This document shows positions 1 through 8,937 of a stretch of 64,000 bases of DNA, piece by piece. Location of the stretch: positions 31,731-95,730 of the forward strand of contig NZ_SPQM01000006.1 in assembly GCF_004570345.1 (NCBI RefSeq), given 5' to 3'. The translations under genes and the position numbers were made by a program. Source of the DNA: Blastococcus sp. CT_GayMR20. Lineage in GTDB: Bacteria; Actinomycetota; Actinomycetes; Mycobacteriales; Geodermatophilaceae. The number at the start of each line of letters is the position of its first letter. Position 1 is the stretch's first letter. The notes under the pieces were generated by a model. The model searched no databases, was not told where the DNA came from, and saw only the letters and a list, made by a program, of their open reading frames with translations.

Positions 1-970
1 CGTCGACGTACCGGCCGCCGGCGGCGACCCCGGGAGGTGCGATCCCGTCGAGCCGCGCGAGGTCGTCGGCGGAGAGCCGGACGTCGGCGGCGGCGACGTT
101 CTCCTCGAGGTAGGTCCGCCGCTTGGTGCCCGGGATGGGGACGACGTCCTCTCCCTGGGCCAGCACCCAGGCCAGCGCCAGCTGACCCGGGGTCGTCCCC
201 TTCTCCTGCGCCATCGCCCGGACGGCCTCGACGAGGCGGAGGTTCACCGCGAAGGCCTCCCCGGTGAACCGCGGATGACCCCGCCGCCAGTCGTCCTCCC
301 CGAAGTCCTCGGGGCCGGTGATGGCGCCGGTCAGGAAGCCCCGGCCCAGCGGGCTGAAGGGGACGATGCCGATGCCGTGCTCGCGCGCGACGCCGAGCAC
401 TTCTGCCTCCAGGTCCCGCGTCCACAGCGACCACTCGCTCTGCAGGGCGGCGATCGGGTGCACGGCCACCGCCCGCCGGATCGATGCGGCGCTGGCCTCC
501 GACAGGCCGAGGTACCGGACCTTGCCCTGCTCGACGAGCTCGGCCAGCGCACCGACCGTGTCCTCGATCGGCACCTTCCGGTCCACGCGGTGCTGGTAGT
601 AGAGGTCGATCACGTCCACCTTCAGCCGTCGCAGGCTGTCCTCCACGCGCGCACGCACGTTCTCCGGGCGGCCGTCGATGCGCTGGCCGCCGTCCTCGGT
701 CCGGCTGATCGCGAACTTCGTGGCGAGCTGGACATCGTCCCGGCGGCCGGCGATCGCCTCCCCGACCAGCTCCTCGTTGTGCCCGTCGCCGTAGACGTCG
801 GAGGTGTCGAGGAACGTGACCCCCAGGTCCAGGGCCCGGTGGATCGTCGCGATCGACTCCTTCCGGTCGGCGGCGCCGTACATCTGGCTCATGCCCATGC
901 AGCCGAGGCCGAGCGAGGAGACGGTCAGGCCGGTCAGGCCGAGCGTGCGGGTGCCGACGGAGGGACTCAT
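1..970 (-). CDS. Aldo/keto reductase, left-arm copy cut at the window start
   Basis: Mirror copy of the complete gene at 31301-32308. The ATG at 970 and the N-terminal 323 codons are present; the last 12 codons fall beyond base 1. An NADPH-dependent oxidoreductase of the TIM-barrel aldo/keto reductase superfamily is predicted. It is divergent from cbs, with about 100 bp between the two start codons. Confidence 0.85.
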   Translation of the reverse strand, partial: MSPSVGTRTLGLTGLTVSSLGLGCMGMSQMYGAADRKESIATIHRALDLGVTFLDTSDVYGDGHNEELVGEAIAGRRDDVQLATKFAISRTEDGGQRIDGRPENVRARVEDSLRRLKVDVIDLYYQHRVDRKVPIEDTVGALAELVEQGKVRYLGLSEASAASIRRAVAVHPIAALQSEWSLWTRDLEAEVLGVAREHGIGIVPFSPLGRGFLTGAITGPEDFGEDDWRRGHPRFTGEAFAVNLRLVEAVRAMAQEKGTTPGQLALAWVLAQGEDVVPIPGTKRRTYLEENVAAADVRLSADDLARLDGIAPPGVAAGGRYVD

Positions 971-1072
971 GCCCGCATCCTCGTGCGTCGCCACCCGGGC
1001 CCGCCACCGGCCCCTCTGGTGGAATGGTCGAGCTGGGTGCCGACCGCCGGCAGCCGACAAGGAGGCCCTTCG

Positions 1073-2467
1073 TTGGAGTACGCCGAGTCCGTCGTCGACC
1101 TGGTCGGCAACACCCCGCTGGTGCGCCTCACCTCGGTGACCAGCTCCCTGGGCCCCGACGCGCCGCTGGTGCTGGCGAAGCTCGAGTACCTCAACCCGGG
1201 CGGATCGGTGAAGGACCGCATCGCCGTCCGGATGGTCGACGCCGCCGAGGCGAGCGGTGCGCTGAAGCCGGGCGGGACGATCGTGGAGCCGACCAGCGGC
1301 AACACCGGCATCGGGCTCGCCCTCGTCGCCCAGCAGCGCGGCTACAGCTGCATCTTCATCTGTCCCGACAAGGTGGGCCAGGAGAAGATCAACGTGCTGA
1401 AGGCCTACGGCGCCGAGGTCGTCGTCTGCCCGACCGCCGTCGACCCGTCCGATCCGCGGTCGTACTACTCGGTCTCCGACCGGCTCGCCCGCGAGACGCC
1501 GGGCGGCTGGAAGCCCGACCAGTACTCGAACCCGGCGAACCCGCAGTCGCACTACGAGACGACCGGCCCGGAGATCTGGGCGCAGACCGAGGGCCGGATC
1601 ACCACCTTCGTCACGGGCATGGGCACCGGCGGCACGATCAGCGGGATCGGGCGCTACCTCAAGGAGGCGTCCGGCGGTCGCGTGCGCGTCGTCGGCGCCG
1701 ACCCCGAGGGCTCGGTCTACTCCGGGGGCACCGGCCGCCCGTACCTGGTGGAGGGCGTCGGCGAGGATTTCTGGCCGTCCACGTACGACCGCGAGATCGC
1801 CGACGAGATCATCCCCGTGTCCGACGGCGACTCCTTCGCGATGACCCGGCGGCTGGCCCGGGAGGAGGGGCTGCTGGTCGGCGGCTCCTGCGGGATGGCC
1901 GTCGTCGCCGCGGTGAAGGCAGCGAGGAAGCTCACCAGGGACGACGTCATGGTGGTGCTGCTCCCGGACGGCGGCCGCGGCTACCTCAACAAGATCTTCA
2001 GCGACAAGTGGATGGCCGACTACGGCTTCCTCGACTCCGCCTCGGGCACCACGGTCGGCGAGCTCCTGCACACCAAGTCCGGCGAGACCCCGACGCTGGT
2101 GCACACGCATCCGAACGAGACCGTCCGCGACGCGATCAACATCCTCCGCGAGTACGGCGTCAGCCAGCTGCCGGTGGTGCGCGCGGAGCCCCCGGTGACG
2201 GCCGGCGAGGTCGTCGGCTCGGTCGACGAGAAGACCCTGCTCGACTCGCTCTTCGCCGGCCGGGCCAGCCTCGCCGACCGGGTGGAGAAGCACATGTCCC
2301 CGCCGCTGCCGATCATCGGCTCCGGGGAGGAGGTCGGCGCGGCGGTCGCCGCGCTCGGCTCCGCCGACGCGCTCGTGGTGCACGTCGACGGCAAGCCGGC
2401 CGGCGTCGTCACCCGCCAGGACGTGCTCGGCCACCTGGCGGGGCTCGGGCATACGGTCGGCCCATGA
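1073..2467 (+). CDS. cbs: Cystathionine beta-synthase
   Basis: Condenses serine (or O-acetylserine) with homocysteine to form cystathionine, the first step of reverse transsulfuration; cytosolic and PLP-dependent. The PLP lysine is K47 in [10 protein letters not shown], followed by the phosphate-binding TSGNTGI and a glycine-rich GTGGTISG loop. Two CBS domains follow from about residue 330 to the end. The length of 464 residues is the same as I recall for M. tuberculosis Cbs (Rv1077), longer than plain CysK proteins, which lack CBS domains. I chose the TTG at 1073 because AAGGAGG lies 7 nt upstream; longer frames upstream are antisense to the reductase. The stop overlaps the metB start (ATGA), so the two are translationally coupled. 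Confidence 0.93.
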   Translation: MEYAESVVDLVGNTPLVRLTSVTSSLGPDAPLVLAKLEYLNPGGSVKDRIAVRMVDAAEASGALKPGGTIVEPTSGNTGIGLALVAQQRGYSCIFICPDKVGQEKINVLKAYGAEVVVCPTAVDPSDPRSYYSVSDRLARETPGGWKPDQYSNPANPQSHYETTGPEIWAQTEGRITTFVTGMGTGGTISGIGRYLKEASGGRVRVVGADPEGSVYSGGTGRPYLVEGVGEDFWPSTYDREIADEIIPVSDGDSFAMTRRLAREEGLLVGGSCGMAVVAAVKAARKLTRDDVMVVLLPDGGRGYLNKIFSDKWMADYGFLDSASGTTVGELLHTKSGETPTLVHTHPNETVRDAINILREYGVSQLPVVRAEPPVTAGEVVGSVDEKTLLDSLFAGRASLADRVEKHMSPPLPIIGSGEEVGAAVAALGSADALVVHVDGKPAGVVTRQDVLGHLAGLGHTVGP

Positions 2468-3645
2468 GCGGCTTCAACACGCGGGCGATCCACGCCGGGC
2501 AGGAACCGGACCCGGCGACCGGGGCGGTGATCCTGCCCGTCCACCTCACCACCACCTACAAGCAGGACGGCGTGGGCGGCCTGCGCGGCGGCTACGAGTA
2601 CAGCCGCAGCGGCAACCCGACCCGGACGGCGCTGCACGAGGCGCTGGCCGCGCTGGAGGAGGGCACCACGGCGCTGGCCTTCGCCTCCGGCCTCGCCGCT
2701 GAGGACACCCTGCTGCGGACCGCCTGCCGTCCCGGCGACCACGTCGTCCTCGGGGGCGACGCGTACGGCGGGACGTTCCGGCTCATCTCCCGCGTGCTGT
2801 CGGAGTGGGGTCTGGAGTACACGCCCGTCCACCTCGACGACCCCGACGCGGTGCGCGCGGCGATCCGGCCGACCACCCGCGTCGTCTGGTGCGAGACCCC
2901 GAGCAACCCGCTGCTCAACATCACCGACATCGAACTCACCGCGGCGGTCGCGCACGAGGCCGGCGCGCTGCTCGTCGTCGACAACACCTTCGCCTCGCCC
3001 TACCTGCAGCGGCCGCTCACCCTCGGCGCGGACGTCGTCGTCCACTCGACGACCAAGTACCTCGGCGGGCACTCGGACGTCGTCGGTGGCGCACTGATCA
3101 CGCGGGACACCGGCCTCGGCGAGCGCCTGGCCTACAACCACAACGCGATGGGCGCGGTGGCGAGCCCCTTCGACTCGTGGCTGGTGCTGCGCAGCCTCAA
3201 GACGCTGGGCGTCCGGATGGACCGGCACTCGGCCAACGCCGCACGGGTGGCCGAGTACCTGCTCGACCACCCGGCGGTCTCGGGCGTGCTGTACCCGGGG
3301 CTCCCGACCCACCCCGGGCACGACGTCGCCGCGAAGCAGATGGCCGGCTTCGGCGGGATGGTCTCGTTCCGGCTGAGGGACGGCGAGGACGCCGCACTGA
3401 AGGTGTGCGAGCGGGCGCAGCTGTTCACGCTGGCGGAGTCGCTGGGCGGCGTGGAGTCGCTGATCGAGCATCCGGGCCGCATGACGCACGCGAGCGCGGC
3501 CGGTTCGCCGCTGGAGGTGCCGGCCGACCTGGTGCGCCTCTCGGTCGGCATCGAGGACGTCGACGACCTCCTGGCCGACCTGGAGCAGGCCCTGGCTGAG
3601 CGCGGCGCCGTCAGCAGAAGGGCCCCCGTCAGAGCGGAAGCGTGA
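2464..3645 (+). CDS. metB: Cystathionine gamma-synthase / trans-sulfuration enzyme
   Basis: Cys/Met metabolism PLP enzyme of 393 residues. It acts on cystathionine, as a gamma-synthase or gamma-lyase, in methionine-cysteine interconversion. Visible features are the N-terminal NTRAIHAGQ, the YSRSGNPT substrate motif, [16 protein letters not shown] and the PLP lysine K198 in [11 protein letters not shown]. It follows cbs with an ATGA overlap, the same pairing as Rv1077-Rv1079 of M. tuberculosis, so together they make a transsulfuration operon. Synthase and lyase cannot be separated by sequence alone here. The 3' end overlaps the convergent map gene by 17 bp. Confidence 0.9.
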   Translation: MSGFNTRAIHAGQEPDPATGAVILPVHLTTTYKQDGVGGLRGGYEYSRSGNPTRTALHEALAALEEGTTALAFASGLAAEDTLLRTACRPGDHVVLGGDAYGGTFRLISRVLSEWGLEYTPVHLDDPDAVRAAIRPTTRVVWCETPSNPLLNITDIELTAAVAHEAGALLVVDNTFASPYLQRPLTLGADVVVHSTTKYLGGHSDVVGGALITRDTGLGERLAYNHNAMGAVASPFDSWLVLRSLKTLGVRMDRHSANAARVAEYLLDHPAVSGVLYPGLPTHPGHDVAAKQMAGFGGMVSFRLRDGEDAALKVCERAQLFTLAESLGGVESLIEHPGRMTHASAAGSPLEVPADLVRLSVGIEDVDDLLADLEQALAERGAVSRRAPVRAEA

Positions 3646-4399
3646 GAATCCTGGGGCCGTCCTCGGTGACGGCGACCGTGTGCTCGACGTGGGCGGCCCG
3701 GCTGCCGTCGGCGCTGCGCAGCGTCCAGCCGTCCGCGTCGACCCGGTAGTCGTCGCTCCCGCCGGCCAGGAACCAGGGCTCGATGGCGATGACCAGGCCG
3801 GGCCGCAGCGGGACCCCTCGCCCCGCCCGGCCCTCGTTCGGTACGTGCGGGGCCTCGTGCATCGTCCGGCCGACGCCGTGACCGCCCTGGTCGGTGTTGA
3901 TCCCGCACCCGCCGGCGCGGCCCACGGCGCCGATGGCCGCGGAGACGTCGCCGACCCGGTTGCCCACGACGGCCGCCGCGATACCGGCCTCGAGCGCGCG
4001 TTCCGCGGTGGCCACGAGCGACAGGTCCTCCGGTCGCGGCGTGCCCACCGGGAACGTGATCGCGGCGTCGCCGACCCACCCGTCGAGCGTGGCGCCCGCG
4101 TCGACGCTGAGCAGATCGCCGTCCCCGAGGACGTCCGGCGAGGGGACGCCGTGCAGCGCGACGTCGTTGACCGACAGGCAGACCACGCCCGGGAACGGCG
4201 GCGTGGTGGCCGCCGGGGCATAGCCGAGGAACGGCGAGGTGGCTCCCGCCGCGGCGAGGACATCCCGGGCGACGGCGTCGAGCCGGGTCAGCCGGACGCC
4301 CGGCGCCGCGGCCGCCCGGACGGCGGCCAGCATGTCGGCGACCACCGCACCGGCGGCGCGCATGGCCTCCAGCTCGCCAGGCGTGCGCAGCTCGATCAC
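3629..4399 (-). CDS. map: Methionine aminopeptidase, type I
   Basis: Removes the initiator methionine from nascent proteins; a cytosolic metalloenzyme of 256 residues. The five metal ligands can be placed: two aspartates in DAGATLDGWVGDAA, the histidine in GGHGVGRTMHE, and glutamates in AIEPW and HVEHTVAV. The GTG at 4399 is preceded by AAGGAG at good spacing and gives the usual N-terminus (VIELRTPGELEAMRAAG); an upstream in-frame ATG at 4435 would add 12 atypical residues. Actinobacteria often have more than one Map, so this may be a secondary paralogue. Convergent with metB. Confidence 0.92.
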   Translation of the reverse strand: MIELRTPGELEAMRAAGAVVADMLAAVRAAAAPGVRLTRLDAVARDVLAAAGATSPFLGYAPAATTPPFPGVVCLSVNDVALHGVPSPDVLGDGDLLSVDAGATLDGWVGDAAITFPVGTPRPEDLSLVATAERALEAGIAAAVVGNRVGDVSAAIGAVGRAGGCGINTDQGGHGVGRTMHEAPHVPNEGRAGRGVPLRPGLVIAIEPWFLAGGSDDYRVDADGWTLRSADGSRAAHVEHTVAVTEDGPRILTLPL

Positions 4400-4439
4400 G
4401 GGAACTCCTTCCGGTCTGACCGTCCCGGTCTTCAAGGGA

Positions 4440-4488
4440 CCCCATCCTCCTCACCCCTCGCAAGCTCGGGGCGAGCCTCTGGATGGGC
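4440..4488. repeat. Intergenic palindromic repeat, copy A
   Basis: Core CCTCCTCACCCCTCGCA followed by a TCGGGGCGAG half and CTCTGGA, bounded by cccatcc and ggatggg. The CTCGC/GCGAG arms can form a hairpin. The same core recurs at 6082-6137. It lies between the divergent starts of map and the SMR gene, so it is not simply a terminator. Confidence 0.6.
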
Positions 4489-4586
4489 GGCCGGCTGGGC
4501 GCCCTGCTGCAGGCCGCTGCGGGAATCGAACCCCGGCGGAGGTCGCCTGGCCGTATCTGCCGCCGACGCCGGGCGCTCCTCCCGGC

Positions 4587-4910
4587 ATGGTCTTCCTGGT
4601 CGTCACCGTCGTGGCCGACGTGGCCGGCGTCGTCCTGCTGGGCGCGGCCCGGGGACTGGAGCGGCCGGCCCTCCTGCTCGCCGGGCTGCTGCTGCTCCTG
4701 TTCGGCTTCGTGATGTTCTCGTACGCCACACGGACGGTCCCGGCAGGTCTGGCCAACGCGGTGTGGGCCGGGGCGAGCATCGTGCTGGTGGTCCTCCTCG
4801 GCCGGATCTTCCTGAGCGAGACGATCTCGGCGGCGCAGTACGTCTGCCTGGGCCTGATCCTCGCCGGCACGCTGGGTATCTACCTCCTCGGCCGCGCACC
4901 GGTGTCATGA
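4587..4910 (+). CDS. Small multidrug resistance (SMR) family transporter
   Basis: A 107-residue protein with four hydrophobic segments: about residues 3-20, 28-46, 55-75 and 85-102. The length and layout fit EmrE/SugE/MdtJI-type SMR transporters, which act as dimers in the inner membrane and exchange protons for cations. The essential membrane glutamate of EmrE (E14) aligns with D11 in VVADVAGV, a conservative but unusual replacement. The stop overlaps the start of the decarboxylase gene (ATGA). This suggests that the pair makes and exports an amine, as MdtJI exports spermidine. The start codon has no clear Shine-Dalgarno sequence and is the first ATG giving a complete first helix. Confidence 0.75.
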   Translation: MVFLVVTVVADVAGVVLLGAARGLERPALLLAGLLLLLFGFVMFSYATRTVPAGLANAVWAGASIVLVVLLGRIFLSETISAAQYVCLGLILAGTLGIYLLGRAPVS

Positions 4911-6079
4911 CCAGCGTCACCGAGTCCACGTGGACCGTCCCGACTCCCGCCCAGCTGGGCACCGAACTGGCCGCCATCGACCTGCCGGCACTGGTCGGGC
5001 GGCACGGCACGCCGCTGCTGGTGCTGGACCCGGCGAGGATCGCCGAGCAGTACCGGGCACTGCGCCGGGCGCTGCCGGACGTGCGGCCGTACTACGCGGT
5101 GAAGGCCCTGTCGCACCGGGCGGCGCTGGCCGCGGTCCGCGACGAGGGCGGCTTCTTCGACGTCGCCTCTCCTCGGGAGGTCGCGCTGGTGACGGAGCTG
5201 GGCGTGGCCCCGGACCGGTGCATCTACACCCACCCGGTCAAGAAGCCGGCGGACGTCGCGGCAGCGGTGCGGTCGGGCATCCGGACGTTCGTCTTCGACA
5301 ACGAGGCGGAGCTGGACAAGTTCGCCGGCCTCGAGCACGACGTCGAGCTGCTGCTGAGGCTCCAGTACCGCACGCCGCAGGCGCTCATCGACCTGTCCTA
5401 CAAGTACGGCGCCCGGCCTGACGAAGCCCTCGATCTCCTTCGGACCGCGCAGCAGAAGGGCCTGCGGGTGACCGGCCTGTCGTTCCACCCCGGCAGCCAG
5501 CTGGCGAGCGCCGAGCCGCTGCTCCAGGACATCCAGCACGCGGCGATGCTGATCGACTGCCTGGCCGACGTGGGCGTGGACCTGGACGTCCTCGACATCG
5601 GCGGGGGCCTGCCGGTGCCCTACGACGCGGCCGTGCCGCACCTGGACAGCTTCGTGTCGGCGATCGCGGAGGAGATCCGCCCACTGACCCGACGCGGCAT
5701 CCAGGTGATCTCCGAACCGGGGCGGTTCGTGGCCGCGCCCGCCATGCTGGCCGTGGCCGGCGTCGTGGGGGTCACCCGGCGCGGGGGGATGCCCTGGTAC
5801 TACCTGGACGACGGCCTCTACGGCAGCTTCTCGAACGTGCTGAGCGACCACGTCCACCCCACGGTCTACGCGTACGACGCGGGGCTCGAGGAGCGGGAGA
5901 CCCTCCCCAGCGTCCTGGCCGGCCCGACCTGCGACAGCACCGACGTGATCACCACCAGCGCGATGCTGCCGGCGATGGAGGTCGGCGACCTGGTGGTGGC
6001 GCCGTTCATGGGGGCCTACACCAGCGTGACGGCCTGCGAGTTCAACGGCCTGCCGAAAGCCACCGTGGTCGTCGTCTGA
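4907..6079 (+). CDS. Ornithine/lysine decarboxylase-like PLP enzyme (fold type III)
   Basis: A 390-residue alanine-racemase-fold decarboxylase. The PLP lysine is K66 in YYAVKALSH. FHPGSQ, DIGGGLPVPYD and EPGRFVAAP follow in family order. The dimer-completing cysteine lies in PTCDSTD, and GAYTSVTACEFNG matches the eukaryotic-type ornithine decarboxylase C-terminus. CDSTD rather than CESGD argues against diaminopimelate decarboxylase. The likely product is putrescine or cadaverine; substrate choice cannot be read from sequence. It is translationally coupled to the SMR transporter and convergent with the ABM gene, with a palindromic repeat between. Confidence 0.85.
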   Translation: MTSVTESTWTVPTPAQLGTELAAIDLPALVGRHGTPLLVLDPARIAEQYRALRRALPDVRPYYAVKALSHRAALAAVRDEGGFFDVASPREVALVTELGVAPDRCIYTHPVKKPADVAAAVRSGIRTFVFDNEAELDKFAGLEHDVELLLRLQYRTPQALIDLSYKYGARPDEALDLLRTAQQKGLRVTGLSFHPGSQLASAEPLLQDIQHAAMLIDCLADVGVDLDVLDIGGGLPVPYDAAVPHLDSFVSAIAEEIRPLTRRGIQVISEPGRFVAAPAMLAVAGVVGVTRRGGMPWYYLDDGLYGSFSNVLSDHVHPTVYAYDAGLEERETLPSVLAGPTCDSTDVITTSAMLPAMEVGDLVVAPFMGAYTSVTACEFNGLPKATVVVV

Positions 6080-6081
6080 CA

Positions 6082-6137
6082 GAGGCCCCCCTCCTCCTCA
6101 CCCCTCGCAGTCTCGGGCGAGCCTCTGGAGGCGGCCT
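6082..6137. repeat. Intergenic palindromic repeat, copy B (also a likely convergent terminator)
   Basis: Shares the CCTCCTCACCCCTCGCA core, CGAGCCTCTGGA half and internal CTCGC/GCGAG arms with copy A at 4440. Outer arms (ggcccccctcc and ggaggcggcc) extend the hairpin. It fills the whole gap between two convergent stop codons, where it could terminate both genes. Confidence 0.6.
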
Positions 6138-6446
6138 TCAGCCTGTGGGCCCGACGATGAACAGCGGGCGGAAGTGCTCGACGACGGGGAACGGGTCGTA
6201 GAAGGAGTGCAGCAGGCGCCGCCACTCCTGGTATCCCGGCGAGCCCCGGAAACCCTCCGTGTGGTCCTCGAGACGGTTCCACTCGACGAGCAGGAGGAAC
6301 ACGTTGTCCCGCTCCGTGCACCGCGACAGCAGCAGCCGCCGGAAGCCCGGCGACGAGGAGATGATCGGGGAAGCGGCCCGGAACGCCGCCTCGAACTCGG
6401 CCTCGCGGCCCGGGGTCACCGACAGCTCGGCGTGCTCGAGGATCAC
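6138..6446 (-). CDS. Antibiotic-biosynthesis-monooxygenase (ABM) domain protein
   Basis: A 102-residue ferredoxin-like-fold protein with the pattern of YgiN/ABM proteins: a start strand (ILEHAELSV), GREAEFEAAF helix, SSPGFRRLLLSRC, LLVEWNRLEDH and a C-terminal HFRPLF. Family members are small dimeric oxygenases or stress proteins; no specific substrate can be assigned. The GTG start is chosen because TAACCT sits 7 nt upstream, the spacing of a leaderless transcript. An ATG 57 nt upstream is possible but has no ribosome site. Divergent from the VOC gene. Confidence 0.7.
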   Translation of the reverse strand: MILEHAELSVTPGREAEFEAAFRAASPIISSSPGFRRLLLSRCTERDNVFLLLVEWNRLEDHTEGFRGSPGYQEWRRLLHSFYDPFPVVEHFRPLFIVGPTG

Positions 6447-6521
6447 CCGGCGGAGGTTACGGGGAAGCAGGAGCCGGTCAGCGCGGTTGTCGCCAGGCAG
6501 CATCGAACGAGGAGGAACGCC

Positions 6522-7022
6522 GTGAGCACCACCGAGAGCAGCGACCTGGCCGCCCAGGAGCGCGCCCGCATCCGCGAGGTCCACCTCAAGCCCGCAGGAG
6601 AGCGACCGTCGTCGACGGCCCGCGGCCTGCACCACACCGCCCTGATCAGCAGCGACGTCGAGCGCACGGTGCGCTTCTACCAGGACGTGCTGGGCTTTCC
6701 GCTGACCGAGCTGATCGAGAACCGCGACTATCCGGGCTCCTCCCACTTCTTCTTCGACATCGGCAACGGCAACCTGCTCGCCTTCTTCGACTTCCCCGGC
6801 CTCGACGTCGGCCCGTACGCCGAGGTCCTCGGCGGGCTGCACCACATGGCCATCAGCGTCGACCCCGACCGCTGGGCGAAGCTGGTCGAGCGGCTCACCG
6901 AGGCCGGCGTCGAGCACGAGGTGCACAGCGGCGTCTCGGTCTACTTCCGTGACCCCGACGGCGCCCGCATCGAGCTGATCGCCGACCCGCTCGGCGAGAT
7001 GTACGGCCAGCACGTCCTCTGA
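6522..7022 (+). CDS. VOC-superfamily (glyoxalase/extradiol dioxygenase fold) protein
   Basis: A 166-residue protein with paired beta-alpha-beta-beta-beta modules. First module: LHHTALISSDVERTVRFYQ; second: LHHMAISVD through YFRDPDGARIELIADP. Conserved metal-ligand positions are present (histidines of the HHTA and HHMA strands, glutamate in RIELI). Such proteins include lyases, dioxygenases and thiol-transfer enzymes; the exact reaction is unknown. The GTG start has GAGGAGG about 7 nt upstream. nhaA starts 19 bp after its stop, so the two are likely co-transcribed. Confidence 0.78.
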   Translation: MSTTESSDLAAQERARIREVHLKPAGERPSSTARGLHHTALISSDVERTVRFYQDVLGFPLTELIENRDYPGSSHFFFDIGNGNLLAFFDFPGLDVGPYAEVLGGLHHMAISVDPDRWAKLVERLTEAGVEHEVHSGVSVYFRDPDGARIELIADPLGEMYGQHVL

Positions 7023-7041
7023 CGCAAGCCGCTCCCCCGAC

Positions 7042-8421
7042 GTGACGCAGCCGCCCCGTCCCGGCCCGGCCTCCCGAGTCTCCCTCCCGGCCCTCTCGCC
7101 GTCCTCGAAGCTCTACGTGGGCACCGAGGCCGGCGGCTCCGCCCTGCTCCTCGTGGCCACCCTCACGGCGCTGCTGTGGGCCAACTCCCCGTGGTCCGGC
7201 TCCTACGACGCGTTCTGGTCGACGACCGCCACCATCGGCGTCGGCGACCTGGCGCTGTCCATGGACCTCGAGCACTGGGTCAACGACGCCGCGATGGCGC
7301 TGTTCTTCCTGGTCGTCGGCCTGGAGATCACCCGCGAGGTGTCCACGGGCGAACTGCGCGACCGGCGGAACGTGGCGGCGCCGGCCCTCGGCGCCCTCGG
7401 CGGCCTGCTCGTGCCGGCCGCCGTCTACCTCGCCGTGAACCCCTCGGGCCCGGCCAGCGCCGGCTGGGGCATCGTCATGTCCACGGACACGGCGTTCGTC
7501 CTCGGCATCCTCGCGCTGTTCGGCCCGCGGTGCCCGGACCGGCTGCGGCTCTTCCTGCTCACCCTCGCGATCGTCGACGACATCGGTGCCATCTCCGTCA
7601 TGGCGCTCGTCTACAGCGGGAACCTCGGCCTGACCGCCCTGGCCGTCTCCGGCGTGCTGGTCGCCGTCCTGGTGGGTCTCCGGTGGCTGGGTGTCTGGCG
7701 GCTGGCGCCCTACGTGGTCACCGGCATCGCGCTGTGGCTCGCCGTCCATGCCTCGGGCGTGCACGCCACGCTGGCCGGCGTCCTTGTGGGGCTGCTGCTG
7801 CCGTCGAAGCCGACGGCGCCGGAAGTGCTCGATCGCACCCGCGACTACGGCCGTGCGCTCCGCGAGGCGCCCGACCCGCAGCGGGCCCAGCTGGCCCGCC
7901 TCGCCGTCGCCGCCACCGTTCCGGCCGGCGCCCGGCTGCAGCAGACGCTGCACCGGTGGACCGCCTACGGCGTCGTCCCTGTCTTCGGTCTGGCCAACGC
8001 GGGTGTCCCGCTCGACCTCGAGACCCTGCGGACGGCGGCGACGTCGCCGGTGACCCTGGGCATCGCGGCCGCCCTCGTCGTCGGCAACGCGATCGGCATC
8101 ACCGCCGGTGCCGCGGTCGCGCTGCGCACGGGCTGGGGCACGCTGCCCGGCGGCGTCCGCTGGTCGCACCTGATGGCCGGCGCGACGCTGGCCGGCATCG
8201 GCTTCACGATCTCGCTGTTCATCACCGATCTGGCGTTCACCGACGAGCGGCTGCGCGAGCAGGCGACCATCGGCATCCTCGCCGGCTCAGTGGTGGCAGC
8301 GGTCGCCGGTGTCGTCCTGCTCCGCGTCCTCGGCGAGCGCTTCTCGCTGTGCTCGCCGGAGTCCGAGGGGCCACCGGCGCTGCCGCCGCGGCCCTGGCTC
8401 GAGCCCTCCGTTCCCGCCTGA
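7042..8421 (+). CDS. nhaA: Na+/H+ antiporter NhaA
   Basis: Electrogenic sodium/proton exchanger of the inner membrane, used in sodium and alkaline pH tolerance; 459 residues. It has the family's long series of membrane helices. The transport motif is LAIVDDIGAIS with the aspartate pair D179-D180, and STDTAFVLGIL forms the unwound TM4 region. The last membrane helix ends near VLLRVLGERF, and a polar proline-rich tail follows. That tail overlaps the convergent DsbA-like gene by 135 bp. Some actinobacterial NhaA proteins carry a fused DsbA/thioredoxin domain, so this neighbour is probably not random. Confidence 0.93.
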   Translation: MTQPPRPGPASRVSLPALSPSSKLYVGTEAGGSALLLVATLTALLWANSPWSGSYDAFWSTTATIGVGDLALSMDLEHWVNDAAMALFFLVVGLEITREVSTGELRDRRNVAAPALGALGGLLVPAAVYLAVNPSGPASAGWGIVMSTDTAFVLGILALFGPRCPDRLRLFLLTLAIVDDIGAISVMALVYSGNLGLTALAVSGVLVAVLVGLRWLGVWRLAPYVVTGIALWLAVHASGVHATLAGVLVGLLLPSKPTAPEVLDRTRDYGRALREAPDPQRAQLARLAVAATVPAGARLQQTLHRWTAYGVVPVFGLANAGVPLDLETLRTAATSPVTLGIAAALVVGNAIGITAGAAVALRTGWGTLPGGVRWSHLMAGATLAGIGFTISLFITDLAFTDERLREQATIGILAGSVVAAVAGVVLLRVLGERFSLCSPESEGPPALPPRPWLEPSVPA

Positions 8422-8937
8422 CACGGCGCGGCGCAGGGCGCCGAGCTCCATCCGGCCGGAGAAACGGCGGCCGTCGACGAGGACGGTCGGCGTGCCGGCG
8501 ACCCCGGCGGCCAGGCCGGCCGCGAAGTCGGCCTCGATCTTGTCACCGAACGGCTGCGCGGCCTGGCCGACCACCCGGTCGCCGTCCAGCCCGAGCTCCT
8601 CGGCGTAGGCGCGCAGGGCGGCGTCGTCGAGTCGCTCCTGCCGGACGAACAGGAGGTCGTGCATGGGCCAGAAGCCTCCTTGCGCGCCGGCCGCCTCCGC
8701 CGCGAGGGCGGCGGTCAATGCATACGGATGGCGCTCGGCCAGGGGGAAGTGCCGGAAGACCAGGCGGATCCCGCCGTCGGACTCCTCGACGAGGCGGCGG
8801 AGCACCGGCGCCGCGGCCGCGCAGTACGGGCACTCGTAGTCGCCGTACTCGACGACCGTGACCGGCGCCCCGGGATTCCCGAGCACGTGCTCGCCCGGCA
8901 GCCGCCGGACGGCGCTCTCCTCGGGGGTTGCCGTCAC
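8287..8937 (-). CDS. DsbA/thioredoxin-fold disulfide oxidoreductase-like protein
   Basis: A 216-residue DsbA-family protein with catalytic CPYC at residues 36-39 (EYGDYECPYCAAAAP) and a cis-Pro loop in VAGTPTVLVDG. No signal peptide is visible, so it may be cytosolic or act in a reducing pathway. The GTG start overlaps the stop of the small GNAT gene upstream (GTGA). The recognisable domain ends near ELGALRRAV. The remaining 44 residues (arginine- and glutamine-rich, ending CHH) are read antisense to the nhaA 3' end and look like run-on after loss of the original stop. Confidence 0.8.
   Translation of the reverse strand: MTATPEESAVRRLPGEHVLGNPGAPVTVVEYGDYECPYCAAAAPVLRRLVEESDGGIRLVFRHFPLAERHPYALTAALAAEAAGAQGGFWPMHDLLFVRQERLDDAALRAYAEELGLDGDRVVGQAAQPFGDKIEADFAAGLAAGVAGTPTVLVDGRRFSGRMELGALRRAVSGGNGGLEPGPRRQRRWPLGLRRAQREALAEDAEQDDTGDRCHH

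Noticed and set aside
4513..4560. A tRNA-like T-arm (GGGAATCGAACCCC) between map and the SMR gene.
   Set aside because: Only three T-stem pairs form and no acceptor, D or anticodon arm could be found. It is probably chance or a very old remnant, not a tRNA or attachment site.
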